Program-made: the position numbers and the translations under genes
NCBI GenBank assembly: GCA_012728895.1
Contig: JAAYEG010000033.1
Location: forward strand, 1 to 43,189
From: Methanospirillum sp.
GTDB lineage: Archaea; Halobacteriota; Methanomicrobia; Methanomicrobiales; Methanospirillaceae
Direction: 5' to 3'
DNA length: 43,189 nt
Shown: positions 34,773-43,189 of the stretch, one piece after another
Layout: the number at the start of each line of letters is the position of its first letter
Position numbering within the stretch: the stretch's first letter is position 1
Notes under the pieces: generated by a model
Databases searched by the model: none
Seen by the model: the letters and a program-made list of their open reading frames with translations, nothing else
What the model was told of the DNA's origin: nothing

Positions 34773-35644
34773 CAACGGCCCCTCCGCGCGAAGAGCCGCG
34801 CGGCAACCCTTTCCAACGGCTCGTCCGTCGTGCAGATGACGGCACGCGCGCCTGCCCGGCGGATGACCCGGGTGAGGTCGGCATCGAACGCGGCGGCACG
34901 TTCCGCGAACCGGGAACGGACGACCGGGTTCCCGGTATCGACCCAGCACTGCTCACCGGTCTCGGCGTCTTCGGCCCGTACGACTCCGACGTCCGGGAGC
35001 CGTTCCTCCCGGGGATCCACGACGCGGACCACGATCACCTCGTGGCGGCGTGCCAGGAGTCGCAGCGGTTCGGCGAATCCCGTGTCCAGGAGGTCCGAGA
35101 CCAGGATCACCGTGCACCGGCGGGGAAGACGACGGGCCAGGGCCCCCAGAACGCCGCCGATGGATGTGTGGATCGACTGGGGGGGCGCCGGGTCGGCAAG
35201 AACCCCCAGGATCCGGGCGACCTGGGTTTTTCCTCCTCGGGCCGGAATGAACCGTTCGATCCGGTCGGAGAAGAGGCAGAGGCCGACCCGTTCCCGGTTC
35301 TCGATCGCCGATACCAGCAGGCTCGCAGCCAGCTCGGCTATCCTCTCCGCCTTCGCCCTCTCCGCCCCGAAACCGGTCGAGCCGGAACGGTCGATGACGA
35401 GGTAGAAGGTCTGCTCGCGGTCCTCGACGAACTCCCGGACATACGGACGCGCGTACCGGGCCGTCACCTTCCAGTCGATCGCCCTCAGGTCGTCGCCGGG
35501 CTGGTATTCACGGAGATCCGCCAGCTCAAGCCCGTTTCCCACGAAGATCGAGCGGTGCCGTCCCGATACCGTACCGGCGACCCTGGTACTGGTGACGAGC
35601 AGGACACGCCTGACGCGTCGGAGAAGTGCGGTGCGTCCGACCAT
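34772..35644 (-). CDS. DUF58 domain protein
   Basis: A 290-residue cytosolic protein. The DUF58 signature is clear: LELADLREYQPGDDLRAIDW at 39-58 followed by KVTARYARPYVREF, then a VWA-like fold with DRSGST at 85-90. DUF58 proteins accompany MoxR ATPases and VWA membrane proteins. ATG 35644 is nine bases after the MoxR stop. The function is not known in detail for the family; a role as MoxR adaptor is inferred. Confidence 0.9.
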   Translation of the reverse strand: MVGRTALLRRVRRVLLVTSTRVAGTVSGRHRSIFVGNGLELADLREYQPGDDLRAIDWKVTARYARPYVREFVEDREQTFYLVIDRSGSTGFGAERAKAERIAELAASLLVSAIENRERVGLCLFSDRIERFIPARGGKTQVARILGVLADPAPPQSIHTSIGGVLGALARRLPRRCTVILVSDLLDTGFAEPLRLLARRHEVIVVRVVDPREERLPDVGVVRAEDAETGEQCWVDTGNPVVRSRFAERAAAFDADLTRVIRRAGARAVICTTDEPLERVAARLFARRGR

Positions 35645-35653
35645 CTCTTTCCC

Positions 35654-36652
35654 CTATGGAACAGGAACGCGGTCCAGGATCGCCGCGATGATGCTCTCGG
35701 TCGTGATCTCGTCCGCCTCGGCGTCGATGGTCCTGATGATCCGGTGACGGAGGACGGGCGGAGCGACCTTCTTGACGTCGTGCGGGACGACGTAGCCCCG
35801 CCCCTCGATCACGGCGCGCGCCTTGGCCATCAGGAGCAGCCCGATCGTGGCACGGGGAGATCCCCCGTACGCGATCATCTCCTCGAGGTCGAGGCCGTAG
35901 AAGGCAGGACGGCGGGTGGCGTCCACGAGCGTGGCCGCGTACCGCTTGACGGACGGGGCGGCATGCACGCCGCGGACGACGTCGTGGAGCGCTGTTATCG
36001 AGGTCGTCGATGCGACCCGCCGGGTATCGATCAGATCCCCTTCCGCGAACCGCTCCAGGATTTCGACCTCCTCGTCGAGTGCCGGGTAGGTCATCACAAC
36101 CTTCGCCATGAAACGGTCGACCTGGGCCTCGGGAAGGGAGTAGGTGCCCTCGGACTCGATCGGATTCTGCGTCGCGAGGACGAAGAAGGGTCCGGGAAGC
36201 CTGTGGGTCTCGCCCTGGATCGTCACCTGCCGCTCCTGCATCGCTTCGAGGAGAGCCGACTGCACCTTCGGCGGGGCCCGGTTGATCTCGTCGGCGAGGA
36301 CGACCTGGTGGAAGATGGGCCCTTTCATCGTCTCGAAGGAACCGTCGTGCTGGTGGTAGATGCGGGTCCCGATGATATCGGCCGGGAGCAGGTCCGGCGT
36401 GAACTGGATGCGGACGAACGAGGCGTCGAGAGTCGCCGCGAGGGTCCGGATCAGCAGCGTCTTCGCGATACCGGGGACCCCTTCGAGCAGGACGTGACCC
36501 CCTGCAGCCAGTGTGCAGAGGAGATCGTCGATCACTTCCTCCTGCCCGACGACGGTCCGCCGTACCTCGTTCCGGATCCCAAGAAGAAGGTCCCTGGACG
36601 GCAGGATCTCCGGAGGAACGGGTCCCGTGTCGGTGGCGGGGAGTACGGTCAT
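35654..36652 (-). CDS. MoxR-family AAA+ ATPase
   Basis: A 332-residue AAA+ protein. VVGQEEVIDDLLCTLAAGGH, Walker A GVPGIAKT at 58-65 (family usually GxPGxAKT), IQFTPDLLPADIIGTRIYHQ, Walker B VVLADEINRAPPKVQSALLE at 117-136, sensor 1 ATQNP at 160-164 and YSLPEAQVDRFMAKV are all present. MoxR proteins act as chaperones for metal insertion or complex assembly with VWA partners. ATG 36652 overlaps the stop of the upstream beta-domain gene by four bases. Confidence 0.93.
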   Translation of the reverse strand: MTVLPATDTGPVPPEILPSRDLLLGIRNEVRRTVVGQEEVIDDLLCTLAAGGHVLLEGVPGIAKTLLIRTLAATLDASFVRIQFTPDLLPADIIGTRIYHQHDGSFETMKGPIFHQVVLADEINRAPPKVQSALLEAMQERQVTIQGETHRLPGPFFVLATQNPIESEGTYSLPEAQVDRFMAKVVMTYPALDEEVEILERFAEGDLIDTRRVASTTSITALHDVVRGVHAAPSVKRYAATLVDATRRPAFYGLDLEEMIAYGGSPRATIGLLLMAKARAVIEGRGYVVPHDVKKVAPPVLRHRIIRTIDAEADEITTESIIAAILDRVPVP

Positions 36653-37677
36653 ATTTCCCCGAGGCCGGAGCTGCCTATCAGACCGAGCGACTGCAGGAAC
36701 GACACGATCGCGGAGACTATCTGCTCGACGACACTCCCGCTCGGCGCCGGTTCCGGAGGGAGGGAGACGCCCGTGTCCGGAAAGACCTGCCCCGGGTCTT
36801 CGATTGCCGAGTCTCCCGTAGCCGAACCGGTGTCCGGTCCCTCCATCACGATGAACCCGCTGCTCCCCTCGCCCGAGACCCGGTTCGTCCAGGAGATCCC
36901 CCGCCCCTGGTTCGACTGGTTGTTCCAGCCGTAGACGTTGAACGAGACCGGCGAGGTCGTATTTGTCAGGATGTAATCGACCCTTGTCGTCCCGTTCTGA
37001 TCGAGGTCGGCAAGCTCGCTGTTAAGCCCGAGGATCCCGGTGCTGAGGTCGACGAAGATCAGGCGGAACGCGGCCTGGCCCGCAGTCGGGTCGACTCCCG
37101 CCATGAGGGGATAACCCTCCGTACCCGAGGGTTTCCAGGACTGCGGCCCGTACCTGAAGTCGCTCGAGGTGAACGTCTCGTCGAGAGCAGGGTCGAGAAA
37201 GACGAGTTCCGATGCCACGGGCGGGCGGTTCAGCTCCGCGGGCGGTCTCCAGGCATAGCCGCTCGACCTGATGCGGACGGCGAAGTCGGGGGGAACCGGT
37301 TCCTGGACCGCCACCGCCAGGACAAGGTCGTCGAAGAAACCCCTGCCGCCGGTGTCCGAGATGTAGAACGTCCCGTTCGCCGCACGGGTCCGCGTCACCT
37401 GCCCGAAGGCCTCGAGCGGGTTCGTCGTGATATGGAGGGCGTTGAGACCGCCGCCGTCGAACTTGACGTAATAGGTGTCATTGCCGAAGAGATCGAAACG
37501 CGCGCCCCCGTCGTTGGCGACGCGGATATGGACGTGCCTGTGACCGGCGATCGTCTCCCCCTCAAGGTCGGCGGCAACGCTGATCGGCGAACAGAGGACG
37601 ATCGCGAGGAACCCCAAGACCACGATCAGTCGAAACCCATCAGGTATCGTACCCGGCGAACGTCCCTGGACTCGCAT
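36649..37677 (-). CDS. Secreted/anchored two-part beta-domain protein, first gene of the cluster
   Basis: A 342-residue protein. An N-terminal signal sequence (RLIVVLGFLAIVLCSPISV, about 16-34), part A (HVHIRVANDGGARFDLFGND, LNALHITTNP, GTFYISDTGGRGFFDD, VRIRSSGYAW), part B (DFRYGPQSWKPSGTEGYPL, FRLIFVDLSTGILG, SFNVYGWNNQSNQGRGISWT) and a C-terminal hydrophobic segment (VEQIVSAIVSFLQSLGLIG). Closest in order to the proteins at 24772 and 26309. ATG 37677 opens the signal sequence; the frame runs to 37836 without support. It overlaps the MoxR gene by four bases, so it is translationally coupled to it. Function unknown. Confidence 0.8.
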   Translation of the reverse strand: MRVQGRSPGTIPDGFRLIVVLGFLAIVLCSPISVAADLEGETIAGHRHVHIRVANDGGARFDLFGNDTYYVKFDGGGLNALHITTNPLEAFGQVTRTRAANGTFYISDTGGRGFFDDLVLAVAVQEPVPPDFAVRIRSSGYAWRPPAELNRPPVASELVFLDPALDETFTSSDFRYGPQSWKPSGTEGYPLMAGVDPTAGQAAFRLIFVDLSTGILGLNSELADLDQNGTTRVDYILTNTTSPVSFNVYGWNNQSNQGRGISWTNRVSGEGSSGFIVMEGPDTGSATGDSAIEDPGQVFPDTGVSLPPEPAPSGSVVEQIVSAIVSFLQSLGLIGSSGLGEI

Positions 37678-38158
37678 CTGTTCGGTGCCTCGGAGAATGG
37701 TGGGGCCCGGCGGGTAAAAAATTCTTGTCAGTACCAGGGGGTTAATTTCACCCGGTTGACGGTTTCGGGTACCCGTAACGGGAGTTCCCGTGAACAGCCA
37801 TACCTGTTCGAGATCCCGCTTTCCAGGGGGTCGCACGGGAGAGCGGGAGAACCGGAAAACCGGAGTGATGCCGATCTGGCGCGCGGGAGAACGGGACCGT
37901 CACCACAACACCCACGCCCGGAAATTTCCCGGGTTGAACGGATTCTGGTCGAGAAGGCACGGTTGAGGGTATTTCCACAGGACTGGCAGATCCGGCTTCC
38001 TTGCACTCTGAATAATCAACTGATTTGTCAATTGATAAAATTGATCGGATCCCCTGAGTGAACAACAACCTATTTACCCATTCCCATCTGACCATCTTTC
38101 GTTCGATATTTGCCGCGGGAACCGGCCCCATACGGTTCTCGCTCCGAGGAGACTGTTG
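37678..38158. other. Divergent promoter region
   Basis: 481 bases between the start of the minus-strand cluster and the giant surface protein gene; no gene seen. AATTTTTTAC (minus strand, 37713-37722) is a candidate TATA for the cluster. At 38016-38024 and 38028-38036, TCAACTGAT and TCAATTGAT repeat with a 12-base period in an AT-rich island that may hold the promoter of the giant gene. Confidence 0.45.
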
Positions 38159-41100
38159 ATGAGAACGAAATACGTACTGCTGCTCCTGCTCGCTGCAATG
38201 CTGGTGATCGCGCCGGTTGCCGCAGCAAAGACGACGCAGGTGCAGGTCATCCGCTACGCGAACGACGGTGTCACCGTCGCGAACCAGACGACCGTCGACG
38301 TCGCCTGGATGGAGAGCCACCTCCCCGTCTTCGGGGACGGACAAACGCCGTACCTCTTCCAGGGGCCGCTGACCCAGATCACGAACTACAGCGACCCGGC
38401 GAAGTGGAACCCCGCCGAGGACGACAACGTCGGCAAGGTGAACGAGACCATCAAGGGAACCTACCTGACGGACCTCTGCAACCTCGTCGGCGGGATGCAG
38501 CCCGGCGGGGAACTGAAGGTCGTCGCCTCCGACGGTTTCTTCAAGACCTTCGCGTACGACAACGTCTACAGCCCCCAGGCCCGCCAGGGGCCGATGGTCC
38601 TCGCCTGGTGGACGGCCCGCGAGGGGTACACCTACCAGGACGGAATCCGGCTCTTCTTCGGTGCCGACACCTCCGTGAACCCCTACGGGCTCCACGTCTT
38701 CGGCAACCAGGACATGAAGGAGACCTTCGACGAGAAGTACTGGGGATGGTACGGCGGCAAGGACGCCCTCCCGTCCGCGGCGCAGCTCTCGAACAAGTGG
38801 GTCGCGAAGATCGAGATCTTCCCGGCGCCCGCCTCGGACTGGAAACTGCTCCTGAACGGTTCGATCCAGCGCGAGATCACGAAGTCGTACTTCGAGGCCG
38901 GCCTATCGTGGGAAGGACACCGCGCGACCTACACGGACGCGAACGGCGTCTGGGAGGGGATGCCGCTCTGGCGCCTCGTCGGGTACGTGGATGACGGGAA
39001 CGAGCACTCGGACCTCGCGTTCAACCGGACGCTCGCCCAGCAGGGCTACACGGTCCGCGTCATCGCGGCCGACGGGTACAACCGGGCCTTCACGAGCCAG
39101 GAGGTCGCCTTCAGCACGAACTACATCGTCGCGAACACCCTTGACGGGTCGCCGCTGCCCGAAAAGATCAACGACAAGTACAACTGGCCGCTCCGGCTCG
39201 TCGGGACGAATGCGACGGGCGGCAAGTCGGTCGCGAACATCACCGAGATCCGGGTCGAGGGCGTCCCCGAGCCGGTGTACACCCCGGTGCCCACCGTGAC
39301 ACCGACACCGACGACGACCCCCGCGATCGAGCCGTGGAACCTCCAGATGACCGGGTACTCGAACTTCACGGTCTCGAGCGACTACTTCTACGAGGGGATG
39401 TCCTGCGGAGGCCACACCTCGAGCTTTGTCGACGCGAACAACGTCACCTGGATGGGCATGCCGCTCTGGCGGCTGATCGGCCTGGTGGACGACCAGCTCG
39501 GACACGACGTGCTGATCGGCGCCTACAACGCGACTCTCGCCGACATCGGGTACAACGTCACGATCATCGCCGGGGACGGGTTCAGCCGGACCTTCACGAG
39601 CCAGGAGGTGAAGCGTCCCGCGGACTACGCGAGGGACCTGCCGGCCAACTACCTGGTCGCGTGCACGATGAACGGCTCTGCCCTGCCCAAGACCCTGGGC
39701 GGCAAGGCGTACTGGCCGCTCAAGCTCGTCGGCGCGAACGCCACCGGCGGGAAGTCGGTCGGCAACATCGTCGAGATCCGCCTAACGGATCTCCCGATCG
39801 CGCCGGCACCACCCGTGGATATGCCCTGGTCGCTCGCGCTCTCGGGGTACACCAACACCACCGTCTCGAGCGACTACTTCGCCCAGGGGATCGCCTGCGG
39901 ACACTCAGGGACCTACACCGACGGAAACGGGGTCGAGTGGAAGGGGATGCCGCTCTGGCGCCTGGTCGGGTTCGTCGATGACCAGGTCGGCCACGAGAAC
40001 CTCGCCGACGCCTACAACGACACCCTGGCGGACCAGGGCTACAACGTCACGGTCGTCGCCGGTGACGGGTACAGCCGGACCTTCACGAGCCAGGAGATCA
40101 AGCGGTCTCCGAATTACCTGGTCGCGTCGACCATGAACGGATCGGCCCTTCCGATCGAGATCAGCGGCAAGTACTACTGGCCGCTCAAGCTTGTCGGCGC
40201 CAGCGCCACCGGCGGGAAGTCGATCGGCAACATCAGCGAGATCCGCCTCTCGGACCTGCCGATCGTGCCGGTGGAGCCCACGCCCACCCCGACGACGACG
40301 CCCTCAACTGGAGCGACGGTCCTCTTCGACGGCAACCTGACCCTCACGGACGGGACGTTCGCGGCGACCGCGTACAACTCGGGGTCGACCCACCAGGTCC
40401 AGAACCTGACGCCCCACGGCGCCCTCGAGCTCGCCTCGAAGGCCGGGAACTTCACCTACGACGCGACCGACAAGAAGTGGGAGACGATGGGGACGTTCCT
40501 GCTCGACAACGCGGGCGGGTTCGACTACGACAAGACCGGTAACCGGGTCTGGGCCTACCGTGTCAACGGCGCCTGGAAGGACGACTTCACCTCGACCGAG
40601 GGGATCAGCGTCCTCCGGCTCGCCGACGGGGACCTGGTCGAGTTCTACTACGGCGTCAAGGGAGCGGCGTTCGAGGACGCGGAGGCCATCATACGTGCCC
40701 GTGTCTCCATCCGCGAACTGACGACGATCTTCGACGGCTCGGTCACCCTGGTGAACGGGACATTCCCCGCGATCGCCTACAACTCGAACGCGACCCACGA
40801 CGTCGGGAACCTGACCGTCCACGGCGCCCTCGAGGCGGCGGCGGCGAAGGGCGGCTTCACCTACAAGGCGACCGACAAGAAGTGGGCCGACCTCGGCACG
40901 TTCCTGCTCGACGGGGTCTCGACCTTCGACTTCAACAAGACCGAGAACACCGCCTGGGCCTACACCCTGAACGGCGCGGCGATGAACGACTTCTCCGCCA
41001 CCGAGGGGATCAGCGTCCAGCCGGTGGAGAACGGCGACCAGATCGTCCTCTACTTCGGCGTCAAGGGCGCGGGCCTCGACGCGGCAACGGCCGTCGTCCG

Positions 41101-43189
41101 AATCCGGATCTTCGTCGCCGGCGACGCCGACTTCGCGCTCTCCCTCGTGGGCGCGCAGAACGCGACGGTCTCGAAGGCCGGCTTCGAGGCGGCGACGGAC
41201 CGCGTCGAGTACACGGACCTCTCCGGCACCTGGTCCGGGATCCCGCTCAGGAACCTGGTCGGCCAGGTCGACGACGACACGGCGGGCTTCAACGACGTCC
41301 TCGCGGCATCGGACTACACGGTCAGGATCACCGCCGCCGACGGCTACAACAAGACCCTGAACTCGTCGAGCCTGCTCGGCTCCGAAACCGACTACATCGT
41401 CGCCGACACGCTGAACGGCGCGCCCCTCGCCCAGACGATGTGGCCGCTCCGGCTCGTCGGCGCCGCCGTCCCGCCGCACCTCTCGGTCGCGAAGGTCGCC
41501 GAGATCTCGCTCGAGGGCCTCCCCGGGACCCCTGTCGGCGGGGACACCGGGTTCTTCCTGGTCAGCACGACGCCGTCCGGCGCCGAGATCTTCCTCGAAG
41601 ACATCTCGGGGACGAGGTACGCGGTCGGCAACACGACCGCCGGGCCCCTGAACGTCAGCATCGCGCTGACGGGCACGCCGATGAAGAAGATCGTCGCGAA
41701 CCTCACCGGGTATCCCGACGTGGTGTACAACATCACGCAGTACCCGGCGAAGGGCGAGACGATCCCGGTCGACCTGGTCTTCGATAGCGGACCGGTCTAC
41801 GACCCGCCGGTCGCCGACTGGGTCGGTTCGCCGCGCACGGGGGCCCCGCCGCTCGTCGTCAACTTCACCGACCTCTCCAGCAACACCCCGACCTCCTGGG
41901 AGTGGGACTTCCAGAACGACGGAGTGATCGACTCGACCGAGCAGAACCCGAACTTCACCTACACCGCCCCGGGTATCTACCAGGTGAACCTCACCGTGCG
42001 GAACCCGGCCGGTTCCTCGTATCGGCTGAGAGGCAACTACATCAACGTCACCGGCCAGGACCCGAACCTCCCGGGAACCGACTTCACCTCCAGCACCCGG
42101 AGCGGGCCGGCACCCCTCTTCGTCCAGTTCACGGATGCGAGCACGGGCAGTCCCTTCGCCTGGGAGTGGGACTTCCAGAACGACGGGGTGATCGACTCGA
42201 CCGAGCAGAACCCGAACTTCACCTACACGACCCCGGGCAAGTACCAGGTGAACCTGACCGCCACCAACGCCTTTGGCAGCAAGTCGCGACTCAAAGCGAA
42301 CTACATCACCGTCACGGAGCCCGCGACCGGGACGCCGACACCGACACCGACACCGACCGCGACACCGGAGACCGACGGCCCGTTCAACGGCCCGCACCTC
42401 CCCTCCGTCCGTATCGAGGCCGAGGACTTCGATCTCGGCGGTGAGGGCGTCGCGTACCACGACACCACCCCGGCCAACGAGGGCGGCGCCTACAGGCCGA
42501 ACGAGGGGGTCGACATCGAGACCGTGGGCAGCATCACGAACGTCGGGTGGATCCGCTCGGGGGAGTCCCTGGAGTACACGATCGATACGACGATCGGCGG
42601 CTCGTTCTTCCTGACGCTCTCGGGTTCGAACCCCGATGCGGCCACGAAGGCGGTCACGGTCCTGGTCGACGGCGTCCCGGCCGGCCAGGTGATGATCGGC
42701 GGGACCGGTGCCTGGCATACCTTCAGGGAGTTCACCGGAACGACCCCGATCCCCCTGACCGCGGGCCGGCACGTGCTGAAGCTCTCGTTCGAGGGGATCA
42801 GCCGGATGAACCTGGACTGGCTCAGCCTCGCGGCCGGTACGGTCCCCGTGACGACCACGACCCCCACGACCACGACCGTCGTTCCTGAATTCCAGACCGT
42901 GCCCTACGGCCCCGGCAACAACATCCCCGGCCGGGTCCAGGCCGAGAACTTCGACAACAGCGGCACCGGCCCGGCCTACGCCGACACGACCGCCGTGAAC
43001 GAGGGCGGCGCGTACCGCAACACCCCGGTCGACATCGAGTACATGGCGGGCGAGGGCTCCCACAACGTCGGCTGGGTCCGCGCGGGCGAGTGGCTGATCT
43101 ACACGGTCAACGTCCAGGCCCCCGGCCAGTACACGGCCACGTTCCGGGCCGCGAACCCCGACGCCGCGTCCAAGCCGGTCGAGATCTAC
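38159..43189 (+). CDS. Giant multidomain surface protein (partial, runs off the window)
   Basis: An uninterrupted frame of 1677 codons with no stop before the window ends. Signal peptide 1-23 (MRTKYVLLLLLAAMLVIAPV). Residues about 25-228: domain shared with the protein at 23436. About 227-373, 391-545, 555-702 and 988-1121: four repeats resembling the molybdopterin-binding fold of sulfite oxidases (WxGMPLWRLxG, TVRVIAADGYNRAFTSQE-like, NWPLRLVG). About 720-853 and 856-985: two DUF4430/transcobalamin-like repeats (WAYRVNG, EGISVLRLADGDLVEFYYG). About 1128-1211: PEGA-like. 1216-1387: two PKD domains (TSWEWDFQNDGVIDST). 1413-1559 and 1584 onwards: two CBM6-like modules (IEAEDFD, VQAENFD). TP-rich linkers separate them. 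Likely an adhesin or S-layer-associated protein binding glycans; catalytic activity is not expected. Confidence 0.85.
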   Translation, partial: MRTKYVLLLLLAAMLVIAPVAAAKTTQVQVIRYANDGVTVANQTTVDVAWMESHLPVFGDGQTPYLFQGPLTQITNYSDPAKWNPAEDDNVGKVNETIKGTYLTDLCNLVGGMQPGGELKVVASDGFFKTFAYDNVYSPQARQGPMVLAWWTAREGYTYQDGIRLFFGADTSVNPYGLHVFGNQDMKETFDEKYWGWYGGKDALPSAAQLSNKWVAKIEIFPAPASDWKLLLNGSIQREITKSYFEAGLSWEGHRATYTDANGVWEGMPLWRLVGYVDDGNEHSDLAFNRTLAQQGYTVRVIAADGYNRAFTSQEVAFSTNYIVANTLDGSPLPEKINDKYNWPLRLVGTNATGGKSVANITEIRVEGVPEPVYTPVPTVTPTPTTTPAIEPWNLQMTGYSNFTVSSDYFYEGMSCGGHTSSFVDANNVTWMGMPLWRLIGLVDDQLGHDVLIGAYNATLADIGYNVTIIAGDGFSRTFTSQEVKRPADYARDLPANYLVACTMNGSALPKTLGGKAYWPLKLVGANATGGKSVGNIVEIRLTDLPIAPAPPVDMPWSLALSGYTNTTVSSDYFAQGIACGHSGTYTDGNGVEWKGMPLWRLVGFVDDQVGHENLADAYNDTLADQGYNVTVVAGDGYSRTFTSQEIKRSPNYLVASTMNGSALPIEISGKYYWPLKLVGASATGGKSIGNISEIRLSDLPIVPVEPTPTPTTTPSTGATVLFDGNLTLTDGTFAATAYNSGSTHQVQNLTPHGALELASKAGNFTYDATDKKWETMGTFLLDNAGGFDYDKTGNRVWAYRVNGAWKDDFTSTEGISVLRLADGDLVEFYYGVKGAAFEDAEAIIRARVSIRELTTIFDGSVTLVNGTFPAIAYNSNATHDVGNLTVHGALEAAAAKGGFTYKATDKKWADLGTFLLDGVSTFDFNKTENTAWAYTLNGAAMNDFSATEGISVQPVENGDQIVLYFGVKGAGLDAATAVVRIRIFVAGDADFALSLVGAQNATVSKAGFEAATDRVEYTDLSGTWSGIPLRNLVGQVDDDTAGFNDVLAASDYTVRITAADGYNKTLNSSSLLGSETDYIVADTLNGAPLAQTMWPLRLVGAAVPPHLSVAKVAEISLEGLPGTPVGGDTGFFLVSTTPSGAEIFLEDISGTRYAVGNTTAGPLNVSIALTGTPMKKIVANLTGYPDVVYNITQYPAKGETIPVDLVFDSGPVYDPPVADWVGSPRTGAPPLVVNFTDLSSNTPTSWEWDFQNDGVIDSTEQNPNFTYTAPGIYQVNLTVRNPAGSSYRLRGNYINVTGQDPNLPGTDFTSSTRSGPAPLFVQFTDASTGSPFAWEWDFQNDGVIDSTEQNPNFTYTTPGKYQVNLTATNAFGSKSRLKANYITVTEPATGTPTPTPTPTATPETDGPFNGPHLPSVRIEAEDFDLGGEGVAYHDTTPANEGGAYRPNEGVDIETVGSITNVGWIRSGESLEYTIDTTIGGSFFLTLSGSNPDAATKAVTVLVDGVPAGQVMIGGTGAWHTFREFTGTTPIPLTAGRHVLKLSFEGISRMNLDWLSLAAGTVPVTTTTPTTTTVVPEFQTVPYGPGNNIPGRVQAENFDNSGTGPAYADTTAVNEGGAYRNTPVDIEYMAGEGSHNVGWVRAGEWLIYTVNVQAPGQYTATFRAANPDAASKPVEIY
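41897..42228 (+). repeat. Near-identical DNA in the two PKD domains
   Basis: A 68-base segment at 41897-41964 recurs at 42161-42228 with one difference (A or G, 27th base). The flanking PKD sequence is much more divergent, which suggests recent duplication or gene conversion of the core. Confidence 0.8.

Noticed and set aside
40304-43063. A 919-codon open frame on the minus strand
   Set aside because: It lies wholly opposite the giant surface protein gene. Its translation is a low-complexity mix of Val, Arg, Gly and Asp, typical of antisense frames in GC-rich DNA, whereas the plus strand shows clear domains.
1-43189. CRISPR arrays, insertion sequences, tRNA and rRNA genes
   Set aside because: Looked for repeat-spacer patterns, transposase motifs, terminal repeats and tRNA T-arm consensus on both strands by eye; none was convincing. 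A tRNA or CRISPR search program would be decisive.

Overview
The window looks like chromosome of a high-GC hydrogenotrophic methanogen, most like the order Methanomicrobiales (for example relatives of Methanoculleus or Methanofollis). The reasons are genes for formylmethanofuran dehydrogenase, an F420-type formate dehydrogenase, a methanogen-type small sulfite-reductase-like protein, TATA-type promoters close to start codons, and large secreted archaeal surface proteins. The taxonomic call is inference; no rRNA or tRNA gene was seen.

Positions 1-23330 form a molybdenum/tungsten neighbourhood. After the tail of an amino-acid-type binding protein come three MoeA paralogues (two of them divergent and carrying a shortened C-terminal tail), a small sirohaem/ferredoxin protein, a fwdDBAC operon (C1 fixation to formylmethanofuran), a SagB-like oxidoreductase, an FmdE-like protein, fdhAB (formate oxidation with F420), a ferritin-like protein, a modA-trmO-modB-modC oxyanion uptake operon with a TrmO-type methyltransferase inside it, and a second modB-modC pair without a binding protein. 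Uptake (Mod), metal insertion (MoeA) and the pterin enzymes that use the metal (Fwd, Fdh) therefore sit together.

Positions 23436-25779 hold two secreted proteins with C-terminal dockerin/EF-hand-like repeats. Positions 26309-37677 are eleven minus-strand genes, mostly overlapping or separated by a few bases: a secreted beta-domain protein, MoxR ATPase, DUF58 protein, von Willebrand A protein, a membrane protein with a DUF4129-like tail, a short TiaS-like protein, a membrane-anchored relative of the beta-domain protein with its two halves in swapped order, an ECF S component, a double ECF ATPase, an ECF T component and a mucin-like membrane-anchored beta-domain protein. I regard this cluster as the best candidate for an undescribed system: a MoxR/VWA maturation module, an ECF vitamin or metal importer and a private family of surface proteins apparently expressed together.

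Positions 38159-43189 are the first 1677 codons of a giant secreted protein that runs off the window. It has a domain shared with the protein at 23436, four sulfite-oxidase-fold-like repeats, two DUF4430/transcobalamin-like repeats, a PEGA-like domain, two PKD domains and two CBM6-like modules. Because GC content is high, many long reading frames lie opposite or out of frame with these genes; they were treated as artefacts.
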